Below, piece after piece: positions 1 to 11,234 of a stretch of 64,000 nucleotides of DNA (position 1 is its first letter; the number at the start of each line of letters is the position of its first letter). Source of the DNA: Oryzias latipes (lineage: Eukaryota; Chordata; Actinopteri; Beloniformes; Adrianichthyidae); the NCBI RefSeq assembly GCF_002234675.1, contig NC_019869.2:9201015-9265014 (forward strand). Direction: 5' to 3'. The notes beneath the pieces are model-generated. The model did not search any database. It was not told the origin of the DNA and saw only the letters and a list, made by a program, of their open reading frames with translations. The position numbers and the translations under genes were made by a program.

Positions 1-20
1 CTGAACACTAAACTCTTTAA

Positions 21-428
21 AGTGCCACTTTAAATCCATCTTTTGATCTATTCTAAAAGCCCTCCCAGTGGTCTTTTAATTATAGTTGTGTTGTTTTTAG
101 ACAAAATCATAAAACCTGTGTCGTTTTCTAGGACATAGTTTCTGCAGAGCAGAAGGAGTGCGTTAAGAATTCACCTCTGAGTTATAGCTGTGAATGTCTT
201 TCCTGTTCTCTCCCAGCTATCCAGCCGTACATTTTTGAACCAGATGTCACTTTGGACAAGGAAAACAAAGACGTACACGGATCAATTTGTCTACAAGTGG
301 ATGCATCAGAATGGAGCAAAGCAGGAAGCTTGTGAACCGCAATCTTATTCCAACGGCATTTTTCCGTCTGCTCCTGATTCACAAAAGCTTGAATAAAAAC
401 TCAGAAATACAATTTTAATCTGAAGATT

Positions 429-460
<32 letters not shown>

Positions 461-565
461 GATATAGATATATATATAGATATGTATGTCCCTCATTATC
501 AGAAAAATGCCACAGGAACATATTAAAAACACCAAAAAGACCATTTTCATAGAACTGGGTCTAAT
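21..565 (+). repeat. Dispersed repeat family R, copy 1
   Basis: This belongs to a family found at least seven times in the window: here, 4664-4811 plus 7603-7676, 20022-20355 (minus), 31501-31665, 35292-35803, 40768-41073, 56691-56850 and 63535-63948. Shared landmarks in order are a 'gatcatcttttgatct' block, 'ggtcttttaatta', a GC-richer middle part, a short coding-like patch reading AIQPYIFEP, the block 'ctacaagtggatgcatcag', 'ctgctcctgattcacaaa' and a 3' block 'agaaaaatgccacaagaacat'. This copy lacks part of the middle and carries a (TA)n tract at about 430-485. No terminal inverted repeat or target duplication was found, so its class is unknown. Confidence 0.6.
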
Positions 566-690
566 GAAAAATATCCCAAAACACAAAGATGCCGTCTAGA
601 ACAACATTCACTTCATTAAGTTCTCAGTTGGGGGAAAAGCATCAGTGTTTAAATGTCTTTGTCCCCTAATCAGAATCTCCTCTGTTGCAG

Positions 691-861
691 CATAAATCAG
701 AGCGTACAAGCCTCAGTTCCCCTCAGGACTGGAGGGAGACGCAGCACACGTCCGCTCCAGTTAAAAAAGACGCGGCCCTGAATGGCAATAACAGCAACGG
801 CTTTGGAGTCAAGTCCTTGGACGAGCACATGGCCAGCCTCAACCTACTGGAGAGCAAATAA
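691..861 (+). CDS. Terminal coding exon of an unrecognised plus-strand gene (copy 1)
   Basis: A polypyrimidine tract and 'tctgttgcag' acceptor end at 690. The exon is open in phase 0 for 56 codons and stops with TAA at 859-861; the C-terminus reads SLDEHMASLNLLESK. The composition is polar, with an N/S/G patch in the middle and no membrane segment. AATAAA signals at about 1193 and 1216 could serve as its polyadenylation signals. The rest of the gene would lie left of the window. It is tail-to-tail with abitram; in human the gene tail-to-tail with ABITRAM is CTNNAL1, which makes ctnnal1 a positional candidate, but I do not recognise the peptide itself. An almost identical exon lies at 7804-7974, so one of the two is probably a non-functional duplicate. 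Confidence 0.5.
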   Translation, partial: HKSERTSLSSPQDWRETQHTSAPVKKDAALNGNNSNGFGVKSLDEHMASLNLLESK

Positions 862-1606
862 TTCAGGAGATGATCTCCATGTTATCTTGTTCTCCGCATC
901 AGCAAAGCAACCTCACTTCTGTGGAGCACTCCTGATCCAAGAAAGAGTCACTAGAAAAGTGGCTAGAAGCTGTAAAAACAGACTTTGTTGGGCAGAATTT
1001 GCCTTAGGTGGAATAATTCTGCAGTTAAAAACATAAAAGCCCAATCTGGAGGTAGTCATGCACTGTTAATCTGAAACAGTTCCATCCCAGTCCACTAGAG
1101 GACGACAATCAAAACTACCGGTAGTATTGCGTTTCCAAGAAAAGTGAGGTCATCTTAAATCTAATTTTGGAGTAACCGTCATTAGTTGAGCTAATAAAAT
1201 GATCAGAAGTCAGGAAATAAAAGCCCCCCTTCAGCCATACATCTGTCTTCACCATGTGCCTCAGTGTAACAGACCTGTGTGCTTTGTGCTGTATTGTTAA
1301 TGTATTGGACAAGTTACATAAGGACAAAAAAACACACAAGCTACATGATGCAGTCATCACTACAACCTTTGTGCAATCTCAGCCTGGTAACATGAACCTT
1401 TTAACTAAATGTTTTATAGTGGCCATACGAGTATTTTACAAGTTCAACTTCATTTGTCATCATTTCACGTGTGATAAGTTCATTTAGCGAAAGAAAATCT
1501 GTTCAATGCCAAATATTCTGACTACTGCAAACTAATCAGAAGTGACAGCGGAGACTTTTTTTTTTTACCTTATTTAGGAACGAAAAGGTTAAGTAAAGCT
1601 TTTTAA

Positions 1607-1811
1607 CCCTTGTGCTATCTTAGATGACCCCACCCTTACATTGACGTCTTCTCCCTACCATGACTAAGGTGGATAAAGGTGGAAAGATTTCATGTAATCC
1701 ATGGACACCAGTGAAGATCACAAATCATTGAAGAAAAAAGGTTCAGAGCACTGTCTAGTGGGTCTAGATGACCCAACTCCCAATGGTAAAGTGCCTAGGA
1801 TAGCACAAGGG
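1607..1811 (+). mobile_element. piggyBac-type MITE, copy 1 (205 bp)
   Basis: The element starts CCCTTGTGCTATC and ends with its inverse GATAGCACAAGGG. It is preceded by TTAA (1603-1606) and followed by ATAA. TTAA targeting with CCC..GGG ends is typical of piggyBac-derived MITEs. The duplicated segment at about 9866 has the uninterrupted sequence 'gctttttaatgagaaa', so the insertion came after, or outside, that copy. The same 205-bp unit recurs at 22333, 34759 (inverted), 39504 and 52377, with eroded copies ending at 11439 and 17025. Confidence 0.85.
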
Positions 1812-1970
1812 ATAACGAGAAATTATATCAGATGCTACCGTCTTAAATATTACAGAAATTATTCAGAAGTGCCACGCATTTGTGGATACTGGGAAGCATC
1901 TGAACCACTGACTGTAAATGAGGACTGGACTGAGTAACCCCTCCCCCTGGCGTCCCAAACAGGAAGTATC

Positions 1971-2863
1971 CACTGGTTCCAAGAAACCAAAATCTCATAG
2001 ACCTTTTATAAAGCACTAGTTAGCATTTTTGTTAGTCAGAATAATCTTTCTTACCCTGATACCTTATTTTTACATAATCTTGATAATTTTATATGTTTTT
2101 TTCTTTTTTGCAAGTTATTCAACGTATAAACTGACCAGACACCTCAATAACAGGTAACCCCCCCACATGGAACATTTAACAGATTACCCCCGCTTTAGGT
2201 GGTATAATAAGCTCACTCCTGATTGGTTAGAGGGGTTGCCATAGAAACAATGACTCAGATCGACTTGGACCAATCACTTGCTTACTGACAATTTCAGGCT
2301 CCAACAGGCAAAAAAATGACTGAATCGACTTCGTTGGAGCCAGAAGTCCTTTGCTATGGGTGACATCACACTCAGTCCAGCTCTCATATATAGTCAAAGA
2401 TCTGAACTCAACTGCATGTATTAATATGATATATTTCTAAGTATTTATGGTACTTGAAGCCTATTCAGTGATGGTTTTGCTATTTCTAGAGGCAGTCTGA
2501 TGATGATTTAACTGTGTGAGAGCAGTTAAAGATGTGAAAAAAATCATATCTAGTTTTGGATCACCTCTTCTTTTGACAGCTGAAACGTGAAGAAAAGAAG
2601 AAATAAACAATATTTTTTTTAATTAAAAAAAAGTCACCGGTTGTTTTTTTTACAACAAAAAAATGAACGACTCACTATTTTCTCCAAAAGTAATTTAACA
2701 ACCACAAAAAAAGCAAGGCCTGTTAGAATCAAAATCAACAATAGTATTGATTAATACATAATTTTTCAATGCACCATTCAGTCTGTACTCCATGTGTTTT
2801 GAGCTGATGGGGAGGAAAAAAAACCCAAAAACTGCTGTTCCAGCTTGAAGATGGCACTCTTCA
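1971..2863. other. Interval between duplication copy 1 and abitram
   Basis: The right part, down to about 2615, is probably the 3' UTR of abitram: on the minus strand an ATTAAA-type signal lies near 2615-2622, about 245 bases past the stop. The left part (about 1971-2600) has no recognisable gene. It holds an A/T-rich tract and a plus-strand AATAAA near 2603. Confidence 0.4.
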
Positions 2864-4155
2864 TCAGGACGCTTGTGGCTGCTGATCACGCTTGGAGACG
2901 ATGCTCTCAAACTCTTTCCTGCTCAACAGATTTTCTGTCACACTCTTGCTTTCCTCAAACTTTGGGAGGATGACAGCGATGTATCCTTCAGTTGACGGCT
3001 GATTGAACAAAAGAGAATAAATGTGTCAAAAAGGATGAAATATTACAGGATTTTTGGTTTGAAAGTGTTCTGATGTAGTTCTGGTATCCAGACGGTAAAT
3101 TCTACATTTAAAGAGACATAAATGTTCAGCTTTGATGACGTAAACAAACTTGCCTTTTCTAGTAACAGATTTGGTCTTTCCAAAATATTCTCATTGACCT
3201 CCAGCAGACGGCCGCGGATGCAGCTGAAGACAAATGTTTAAGTTACAAAAACGTTCCATAAAGTGGAAGATGAATCCAGGATAAAGGGCGGGAAATCTCA
3301 CCTGTAGATTGTATACTTGGTCTCATCTGTGCATGTAATTCTACACAAAGGTGCAAAATCTGTAAGAAACTGACCTCCCTGTTTTGGGGAGAGGGGAGTA
3401 AAACATGAAAAAGGAAACATTTTGATACTAGAAATAAGAGCACAAAAATAGTTTACCCTCTTGGATTTTCCAGAAACTTTATTGTTTAAGCGACTGCAGC
3501 CGTTACTGATCTGGTAGTTTATGGTTTTGATTGTGCGTCCATTCTGGAGAACCGGATGGGTTTCTGCTAAAGTGACGACACATATTCTGGAGAGCAAAAA
3601 ATATATATATGAAAGTCTTTAGACAATATTTATTCTAGAAGTAAATAAACTATAAGCTGAGTGGAAAATGACAGTAAAGTAACTGTCTGGTGTGTGTATA
3701 AAATGCAGACTTAACTGCAACTATAAATCACCTAAACTTGAACAAAAATGTAATATTTTCTGTTCAAGTTGTTTTAGATTTAGAGGATTTAGTCTTCTGT
3801 TGCAACTATAACATATATTGGGATTTTTACACTAAAGGAATTCTCAATGGTACCGAGACAACTCACTGCGCATGCGTAACGCGTTAGCAAAGAAAACTAC
3901 TAATTAACTCCACCTGTTTGAATGCTGGAGAATACAGTGGTCCTCGCATGGTTGCCCCTTCATATCTAAAATATAGAAACAATTGCTTATTTTTAAGCCA
4001 ATATACTTGAACATATTACTTATCCAGTTAAATAAAAATATCGACGGACATTAATTAATCAAGACTTTCTTACCTGCTCTGTACCACCGTGTGTAGTATC
4101 GGTCGATAATTGATGGCGGCTCTAATTCAGTATCTTTCTGCGTCTCGCTGTCCAT
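2864..4155 (-). CDS. abitram: Actin-binding transcription modulator Abitram (FAM206A/Simiate)
   Basis: Six coding exons on the minus strand: 4155-4074, 3965-3914, 3586-3457, 3378-3302, 3223-3154 and 2998-2864 (stop TGA 2864-2866). Phases join exactly and give 181 codons, the length of human ABITRAM. Diagnostic stretches are [41 protein letters not shown] and [18 protein letters not shown]. The start ATG is followed by MDSETQKD, as expected for the acidic N-terminus. The family has a small glycine-cleavage-H-like fold and is reported to bind actin and act in neuronal filopodia and transcriptional regulation. Intron 5 (2999-3153) has a GC donor (AAG|GCAAGT); all other introns are GT-AG. The gene is compact, with introns of 155, 78, 78, 327 and 108 bases. 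Its left neighbour is tail-to-tail with it. Confidence 0.95.
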
Positions 4156-4808
4156 TAAATCTTAAATGCAATAACAAAATTAAACACCTAAAACTGCGTC
4201 GCTGGTGTGTGTTCAACGGACAACTGGGGGCGTGACACGCTGGGTCCCTCCCTTAAAAACGTCCGACTACTTCTGCAGGAGTTAAAGAGTTCCACCCTCT
4301 ACCTAAAAAGGAGTTTTAATTTTTTTTATTACTTTTTTATTTTTTTATTCCACTGAATAGTAGGACTTTTAAAAACACAAAAGATTTTTAGTAGTTCCCC
4401 ACTAAGTTTGGTCGAAATTAGCTTAACATGTTAAAAGAAAAGGGAAAAAAAGGGAGCTAAAATCCACCAATTCTTTATCCCTACCATTTCTTAAAAAACT
4501 CAGTTAATCTAGTTTGTGTTTTTTACCCCTTTGTTTACATTCCCCATGTTAAATCTTATTAAATCAATGTTATTTTTTTTCACAAACTGTGTAATTCCAA
4601 CTTTAAAGTCCTATAAACACTCACTTTTTAATTAAAATGATTATTGCCAAATGATCACTTCTTGGATCAATTTGTCTACAAGTGGATGCATCAGAATGGA
4701 GCAAAGCAGGAAGCTTGTGAACCACAGTCTTATTCCAACGGCATTTTTCCGTCTGCTCCTGATTCACAAAACCTTGAATAAAAACTCAGAAACACAATTT
4801 TAATCTTA

Positions 4809-4962
<154 letters not shown>

Positions 4963-5239
4963 TGATGGGACGATGATACCTCAAGGTGTGTATTGACACA
5001 CTAAACAAACTGTGTTGTCACTGTATTGATACTGTGTTGGTCACCCAATAGTGACCCCAGCAGTAGTTATAAAATCATTGCAGGTAAAGAAATTCCTTGT
5101 TGGTGTAAATGCTAAAACTGAGTTAGTATGTAAAATATAGCAAATTAGAGTAAAAATTCAGAGTTACAATTTTTTAACTTTTGTGCACATTTGTCATCTT
5201 AACTTTTAAATCATATGAAATAAAAGACAAAAAGTGATT

Positions 5240-7519
5240 AGTTCATGAATTTTTATTGAGAAACCAGCTCCCCAGCCGCATGGTACAGACGATGATGGTG
5301 AGCAGAGGGTTTTAAGTGCAAGTTGATAAAGATGTGGGTATATTTCCTGGTTCCATTTCCAATATTGCAAAGGATCTTGGTTTCTGGGTGTGTTTGTTTC
5401 TGCCAGGTAACGTTAGACTTCAATAATGGAGTCAGCTGTTGCGTTCCTCGTCTTCTGGGTCTCTGCAACCTCCAGATCTAAAGTTTTCCAGAGATTGTGC
5501 CCTAAAAAAATAGTTAATCATTACTTTATTATCACATGATATATCATATCACAAAGTGCCACTGAAATGTATTTTCATACCTGAACTGGGTTCTGACCCA
5601 TGTGAAGAGCTAGGCTCTTCTTCTCTTGGCTCCTCATTTCTTCTGCACATTCTGACTGCAGTCTCTTCACCGCTTCACTTGCCTTTTGCTGACTAACAAA
5701 TCCATTCTTTTTAAATCTGGGATCTAACAGAGTTGCCAGAGTCATCACACAGAGATTCCATGCCGCAAATAGGGTTAGTTAGCCGCTTCCTCAGGTTTTC
5801 AGCCAGTTGCTGAGCAGCTATTTTTGTTACAGTTGTGGCCTGACGTTGGAGCTCAATGTGGATCATTCTCATCATGGGAATGACCTTCGACCCAGAGACC
5901 CTTTTTTCCTCTTGAAGCTTGGTCAAAAGGAGCTAGAACCCTGAGCATCTCTTCAATGATCTGACATTCTTCTGGAGTCAGTGGAGTGATGTCAGGTTTT
6001 GATGAGGCCAGTGACACCCAGACTGCCTCCTTCTGCTCAGTCATTCCTTCAAACATGTAGGTACTGTTCCGTCGTGTTGGCACCTCGTTTATTCATTTAT
6101 GGCCCCGTGTTCCCAGCTGTTGCTGTATTTGAGTGAGCTTCTCTTTAGCAGTCATGCTCCATCGAAAGTATGTCACAATGTGTCGTGTTTTGTTGCGTAT
6201 TTCAGTTATTGTTGGGATTTGATCACATGATTTTCTCACAGTTAAATTCAGGGAATGGGCTATACAAATGGTATGCCGTATTTGCAGCATTCAAGCACAT
6301 GCAGTCATGTTTGCTGCTGCATCAGTGACAAGACACCTGACCTTTCCTGCTATGCCCCACTCCTCCATGAGGCTCCTTTTAACCGTGGCAATGTTTTCTG
6401 CAGTGTGTTTCTGAGGAAAATGCTGCACTGCCAAGACTGATGAATGGAGTTCATGGCTAGATATGCCTCCATATTCATAGACGTCCACATATCAGCTGTT
6501 AAAGTAACAGCAACGGCACTCTGGAGGTCCTTTTTGGTTTTCTCCTTTTCCTCCTCATATTTCTGGCTCACCAAGTCCTTGATGGTCTGAAAACAACCAT
6601 ACAAATACTGTTACACCAATAAAATATAGTTATATAGTTAGTACAAACATATAATAAACATTCTTAAACATACCTTCCTGCTTGGTAGAGCATACGAGGG
6701 TAAAATAAGCTTCAGAAGCTCCCTGAATCCCTCATTTTCAACAAAGCTGAGTGGCTGACAGTCTTTGATGATCATATTGACCACTGCCTCATCCACTGCT
6801 TGCTTGTTAGGAACTGCAAGCCAAAAGGAACTATTTTGTCAAAAGCTTAATAAAATGACTGTAATTTTTACAAACAATATCAAATAGACATAATACGACG
6901 TGGTGGAGCAGTGGTTAGCACTGTCGCCTCACAACAAGAGGGTTGGATGTTCGATACCTGGCCTGGAGCCTGTCTGTTTGCATGCGTGTTTTTTTTTTTT
7001 AGCACAATTTTTAGAGAGAATTTAATAAATACCTGGGGTACTCTCACGAGTATCTGCCAATTCTTCATAGCCATGCGTAGCTCTATAATGCCTCAGCATT
7101 GATGAAGTGCTCTTATTGATATAAGATAGCTCTGTGGAGCAGAGCCGACACTTCACCTACAATAACACAAAAAGTTTATTTATCTGAAAACAATTCAAAC
7201 CTTTTACCAGAACATTGCATTCACTTGTTAAAAAAAATAAACACCCTATCTCATGATTAGGGATAAGGATCTCATAATTACATGATAACATGAATAAAGC
7301 AACTGTAAGGCTCTCTAACTGACTATCATATGTATCACGGGTCATTCACTTGATAAACTGATAAAGTGAGTGCAATGCGCCACCGTAAAAAATAGTATAT
7401 AAAGGAGAAAACGATTTACCTTGTATGGCGTCACGAGATCAAAATTATTCCACACCGGGGAACACTTCCTAGGACGATCCAGGATCAAGCAGAACTCCAT
7501 CCGACAAACCCACGACATG
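5240..7519 (-). pseudogene. hAT transposase (ZBED-type), broken
   Basis: Minus strand. N-terminal BED zinc finger split by an intron: exon ending at 7420 (..WNNFDLVTPYK) and exon 7156-7033 (VKCRLCSTELSY..MLRHYRATH, giving the C-x2-C and H ligands). The next exon is 6813-6674 (..QPLSFVENEGFRELLK). The catalytic RNase-H-like part lies in about 6590-5700, with ADMWTSMNMEAYLA, CLVTDAAANMTACA, LQIRHTICIAHSLNL and RNSTYM. The C-terminal hAT dimerisation region is near 5300-5440 (DPLQYW..YPHLYQLALK). The frame is broken several times (near 6480-6350, at about 6090 and about 5930) and there are in-frame stops, so it cannot make an active transposase. Order and motifs match fish ZBED1/ZBED4-like hAT proteins. 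Confidence 0.85.
6889..6973 (+). repeat. SINE-like tRNA-related repeat fragment
   Basis: It begins 'acgtggtggagcagtggtta', followed by 'gcctcacaacaagagggtt' and a B-box-like 'gttcgatacctgg'. This is the head of a teleost repeat whose longer copies are at 37316-37596 and, inverted, at 46625-46802. It interrupts an intron of the hAT transposase. Confidence 0.6.
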
Positions 7520-7567
7520 TTGATACAGTTTGTTTCCTGATAAACACACTTTGGCGCGGCACATCCA

Positions 7568-7571
<4 letters not shown>

Positions 7572-7607
<36 letters not shown>

Positions 7608-8230
7608 ATCATCAGAAAAATGCCACAGGAACATATTAAAAACACCAAAAAGACCATTTTCATAGAACTGGGTCTAATGAAAAATATCCCAAAACACAAA
7701 GATGCCGTCTAGAACAACATTCACTTCATTAAGTTCTCAGTTGGGGGAAAAGCATCAGTGTTTAAATGTCTTTGTCCCCTAATCAGAATCTCCTCTGTTG
7801 CAGCATAAATCAGAGCGTACAAGCCTCAGTTCCCCTCAGGACTGGAGGGAGACGCAGCACACGTCCGCTCCAGTTAAAGAAGACGCGGCCCTGAATGGCA
7901 ATAACAGCAACGGCTTTGGAGTCAAGTCCTTGGACGAGCACATGGCCAGCCTCAACCTACTGGAGAGCAAATAATTCAGGAGATGATCTCCATGTTATCT
8001 TGTTCTCCGCATCAGCAAAGCAACCTCACTTCTGATCCAAGAAAGAGTCACTAGAAAAGTGGCTAGAAGCTGTAAAAACAGACTCGTGTTGGACAGAATT
8101 TGCCTTAGGTGGAATAATTCTGCAGTTAAAAACATAAAAGCCCAATCTGGAGGTAGTCATGCACTGTTAATCTGAAACAGTTCCATCCCAGTCCACTAGA
8201 GGACGACAATCAAAACTACCGGTAGTATTG
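7572..8230 (+). repeat. Duplication copy 2, middle block (repeat R 3' part to the palindromic element)
   Basis: This block holds the 3' part of repeat R (7603-7676), the duplicated terminal exon (7804-7974) and part of its 3' flank. It is collinear with 497-1127 of copy 1. A 13-base segment present near 925 in copy 1 is missing at about 8030. Confidence 0.75.
7804..7974 (+). pseudogene. Duplicated terminal exon (copy 2)
   Basis: The same acceptor context (..tctgttgcag), length (56 codons plus TAA) and frame as 691-861. The exon differs by one base, which changes VKKD to VKED. It lies on the far side of abitram from the presumed parent gene, so the upstream exons would have to splice across abitram to reach it. 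It is most simply an orphan duplicate, though the frame is intact. If the host gene actually uses this exon, 691-861 would be the orphan. Confidence 0.5.
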
Positions 8231-9382
8231 TATGGAGAGAAATTAGACTCAGTCGGATTTGTGCGTGCGTAATTCTTGATTTGTGCGTAAATTAGGATTT
8301 GTGTATGCATATTCTTGCTTTGTGCGTGCGTAAATTAGGATTTGTGCATAACTTTGGATTTGTGCGTGATTTGTTATTCACATAACACGTTTTGTGTATA
8401 AGTTAAAAAAATATAAAATGAAAAAAATACAAAATGCAATTTACATATGCACAAATTAAGATTACAACAGCTTGAAACTACTTACACACACACATCTTTA
8501 AAAAACACGCACGAATCCCTTGTTACGCACACACGAACCCAAAGTTACGCACGGATCTACCGTGAGACTCTTTTCGCGTCTCACAAATCCGTCCGTAAGT
8601 GCTGCGTTTAAATACCAGTGGAATGCTCGGTCATTAGAATCTTCCTATCAGCCTTCCCTTCTAAACGTATTTCCTTCAGTGGGTGTAGCAGGGCTTAAAA
8701 AAACTTTAAAGGAAAATAAAAATAATTATCTGAGAATATGACGTTCACTCTTAAACGCTAATATATATATTAAAAGTATATTATTCTCCGAGACACCGAA
8801 TTGATACAAAATGCGTAACAGGAACGACCAGTAGGAGGCACTGTTTTTTTTTCCGGAAAAATCAAAGGCAGTCAGACTGAGAGAGACACCGGAAGAATGG
8901 CGGCGCATCTCGGTGGTCAGCGCCCCGAAGTAAGTAGCCTCTATGTTCAACACTAACATCTACTGTCTTCATGTATTGATTGAGTCATTGTCTGGATACG
9001 TTTAGAAGGGAAGGCTGATAGGAAAATTCTAATGACCGAGCATTCCACTGGTATTTAAATGCAGCACTTACGGACGAATTTGTGAGACGTGAAAAGAGTC
9101 TCACGGTAGTCAGATCCGTGCGTAACTTTGGCTTCGTGTGTGCGTAACAAGGGATTCGTGCGTGTTTTTTAAAGATGTGTGTGTAAGTAGTTTCAAGCTG
9201 TTGTAATCTTAATTTGTGCATACGTAAATTGAATTTTGTATTTTTTTCATTTTATATTTTTTTTAACTTATACACAAAACGTATTATGTGAGTAACAAAT
9301 CACGCATACACAAATCCTAATTTTACGCACAAATCACGAATTACGCACGCACAAATCCGACTGAGTCTAATTTCTCTCCATA
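8231..9382. mobile_element. 1152-bp palindromic DNA element with long inverted arms
   Basis: The ends are TATGGAGAGAAATTAGACTC and its inverse, with 6-bp target duplications GTATTG at 8225-8230 and 9383-9388. The empty site is preserved in copy 1 at about 1121-1130 (ggtagtattgcgtttcc). The left arm is 8231-8669, the right arm about 8998-9382, with many 'tttgtgcgtgcgtaa'-type subrepeats. The unpaired centre (8670-8997) holds unrelated sequence with promoter-like features. No transposase is present, so the element is non-autonomous; superfamily not assigned. Confidence 0.85.
8828..8935 (+). promoter_or_regulatory. Promoter plus first-exon-like segment in the transposon loop
   Basis: Within the centre of the palindrome lie a CTCF-like motif CCAGTAGGAGGCACTG (8828-8843), an ETS-type CCGGAAG directly followed by a YY1-like AATGGCGGC, and an ATG (8897) opening 11 codons (MAAHLGGQRPE) that end at a consensus donor GAA|GTAAGT (donor 8930-8931). 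Adjacent ETS and YY1 sites overlapping the start codon are typical of housekeeping promoters. I infer a captured 5' end of a host gene; the parent gene is not recognised. Confidence 0.45.
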
Positions 9383-9988
9383 GTATTGCGTTTCCAAGAA
9401 AAATGAGGTCATCTTAAATCTAATTTTGGAGTAACCGTCATTAGCTGAGCTAATAAAATGATCAGAAGTCAGGAAATAAAAGCCCCCCTTCAGCCATACA
9501 TCTGTCTTCACCATGTGCCTCAGTGTAACAGACCTGTGTGCTTTGTGCTGTATTGTTAATGTATTGGACAAGTTACATAAGGACAAAAAAACACACAAGC
9601 TACATGATGCAGTCATCACTACAACCTTTGTGCAATCTCAGCCTGGTAACATGAACTTTTTAACTAAATGTTTTCTAGTGGCCATACGAGTATTTTACAA
9701 GTTCAACTCCATTTGTAACAGATCATTTCTCGCGTGATAAGTTCATTTTGCGAAAGAAAATCTGTTCAATGCCAGATATTCTGACTACTGCAAACTAATC
9801 AGAAGTGACAGCGGAGACTTTTTTTTTTACCTTATTTTGGAACGAAAAGGTTCAGTAAAGCTTTTTAATGAGAAATATCAGGTGTTACTGTCTTAAATAT
9901 TACAGAAATAATGCCACACATTTGTGGATACTGGAAAGCATCTGAACCACTGACTATAAATGGTGTTCCAAACAGGAAGTATTGAATA

Positions 9989-11234
9989 GATTTGCAATAA
10001 CTTAGATTTCAACAGTAAAACATCATGTAAACTAAGAGCAGATGGATACGTTGATACTTTCAACCAGTACCAGGGTGATGTCCCAATGAAAACAAACTAG
10101 CATAGCATTTGTGAAAACTTGTTGGCAATCTTACTGATCAGGTTTAGATGAATCTTATTTTTCTTTTAGAGAACTTAAGGTGGAGACAAATGTCTGAGGA
10201 GCTTTAGGAGTCATTTCTGTGGGGATGATTTCCAGAATAGAAACAAGGAGTGAGCTGGAAAATTGCTGCACATGCTTAAAAGGTAGACAGAAATGAAATG
10301 TTTTATGCCAACATAAATAGATCAGGGGTATAGCAGGAGAGAAAAGAAAACAGAGCTGCATATTTTCACCACTTGTGAGACAAGAATTATTTGCAAAAGT
10401 TGTGTGATCGTTCAGAGTTACAGTTTTTAGTCTGCAGTACAAGAGGAAAAGCTTTAATCCTGCCATGCCAGAATTTATTTCCTAAATAAGAAAATATTCT
10501 CCAATGTTTTTTCCAATCAAGGTCATGCTAAATGAAGTGAAGTCCTGGAATTAATGCCATAATGCAAATTAGTGACACACATCTTGAAGGGGTTAAACCA
10601 GAGGTGGGCCAACTATAAAAACTCTTTTATGTTTTTGCTTTTTTTCTTTTACATATTTTCATTTTTTTCAATCAAAATTAAAGCAGGTTTTTGTCCACGC
10701 TCCATTGTATTTCCTTCTCCAATGAGATGGATTACCAAAACACTCCAGGCATCTGCTCCTGGCCGGCCCTTTGGTCCAATTTTAGAACCCTTTATTGCCC
10801 ACAAGTCCAGAGAAATGCAAACAATTTGAACATGAATTTAAGATGTCAGATAACTGAGTAAAATGATGGTGAAATCTATAGTGGGAATGATTTCAATTAA
10901 GTTTAACGCAAATCCTCTAATATTCTGCAGCACAACAGTGTCTAGTTGCCGTTTAGATGCAAAGTCCTGTACATGTAAAGTAGATCTGCTGCAGCAGGAG
11001 GATCTTATTTAACACAGGGGGTATTTTATTTTATAAGGAAGGTGTGGTTAAAAAAAAAATGTAATACTAGTATTGTAAGTGTTTAAAAGCTACATTTTAT
11101 AAACGAATACCATAACGGATTCAAAACGAAACCGGGAAGTATGGCTCTCGTTGGGCTATGGTTCAATAAAAAATGGGACTAAATGGATCTTGTATTCCCA
11201 CAGGTTGCAGACCCCTGACCAGAGTAATGTAGGA
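9989..11234. other. No gene recognised
   Basis: AT-rich sequence with isolated repeat scraps. A block at about 10601 (cagaggtgggccaac) and one at about 11205 (gttgcagacccctg) look like ends of old hAT-type elements, but the flanks do not agree. No exon with convincing splice sites was seen. Confidence 0.4.

Larger units (their letters stand above)
271..1970 (+). repeat. Segmental duplication, copy 1
   Basis: From about 271 to 1970 the sequence is repeated in direct orientation at 4664-9988. The match covers part of repeat R, the terminal exon at 691-861, its 3' flank and the region to about 1970 ending near 'ccaaacaggaagtat'. Copy 1 differs from copy 2 by scattered substitutions, a 13-bp segment near 925 that copy 2 lacks, and a 205-bp MITE at 1607-1811 that is absent from copy 2. 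abitram lies between the two copies. Confidence 0.8.

Noticed and set aside
2570-2606. Possible tiny terminal exon (acceptor 'cttttgacag' then LKREEKKK and a stop)
   Set aside because: The peptide is only eight residues, the AATAAA overlaps its stop, and nothing upstream can be linked to it; chance is likely.
10601-11218. hAT-like element with ends 'cagaggtgggccaac' and 'gttgcagacccctg'
   Set aside because: The ends pair poorly and the flanks show no 8-bp duplication.
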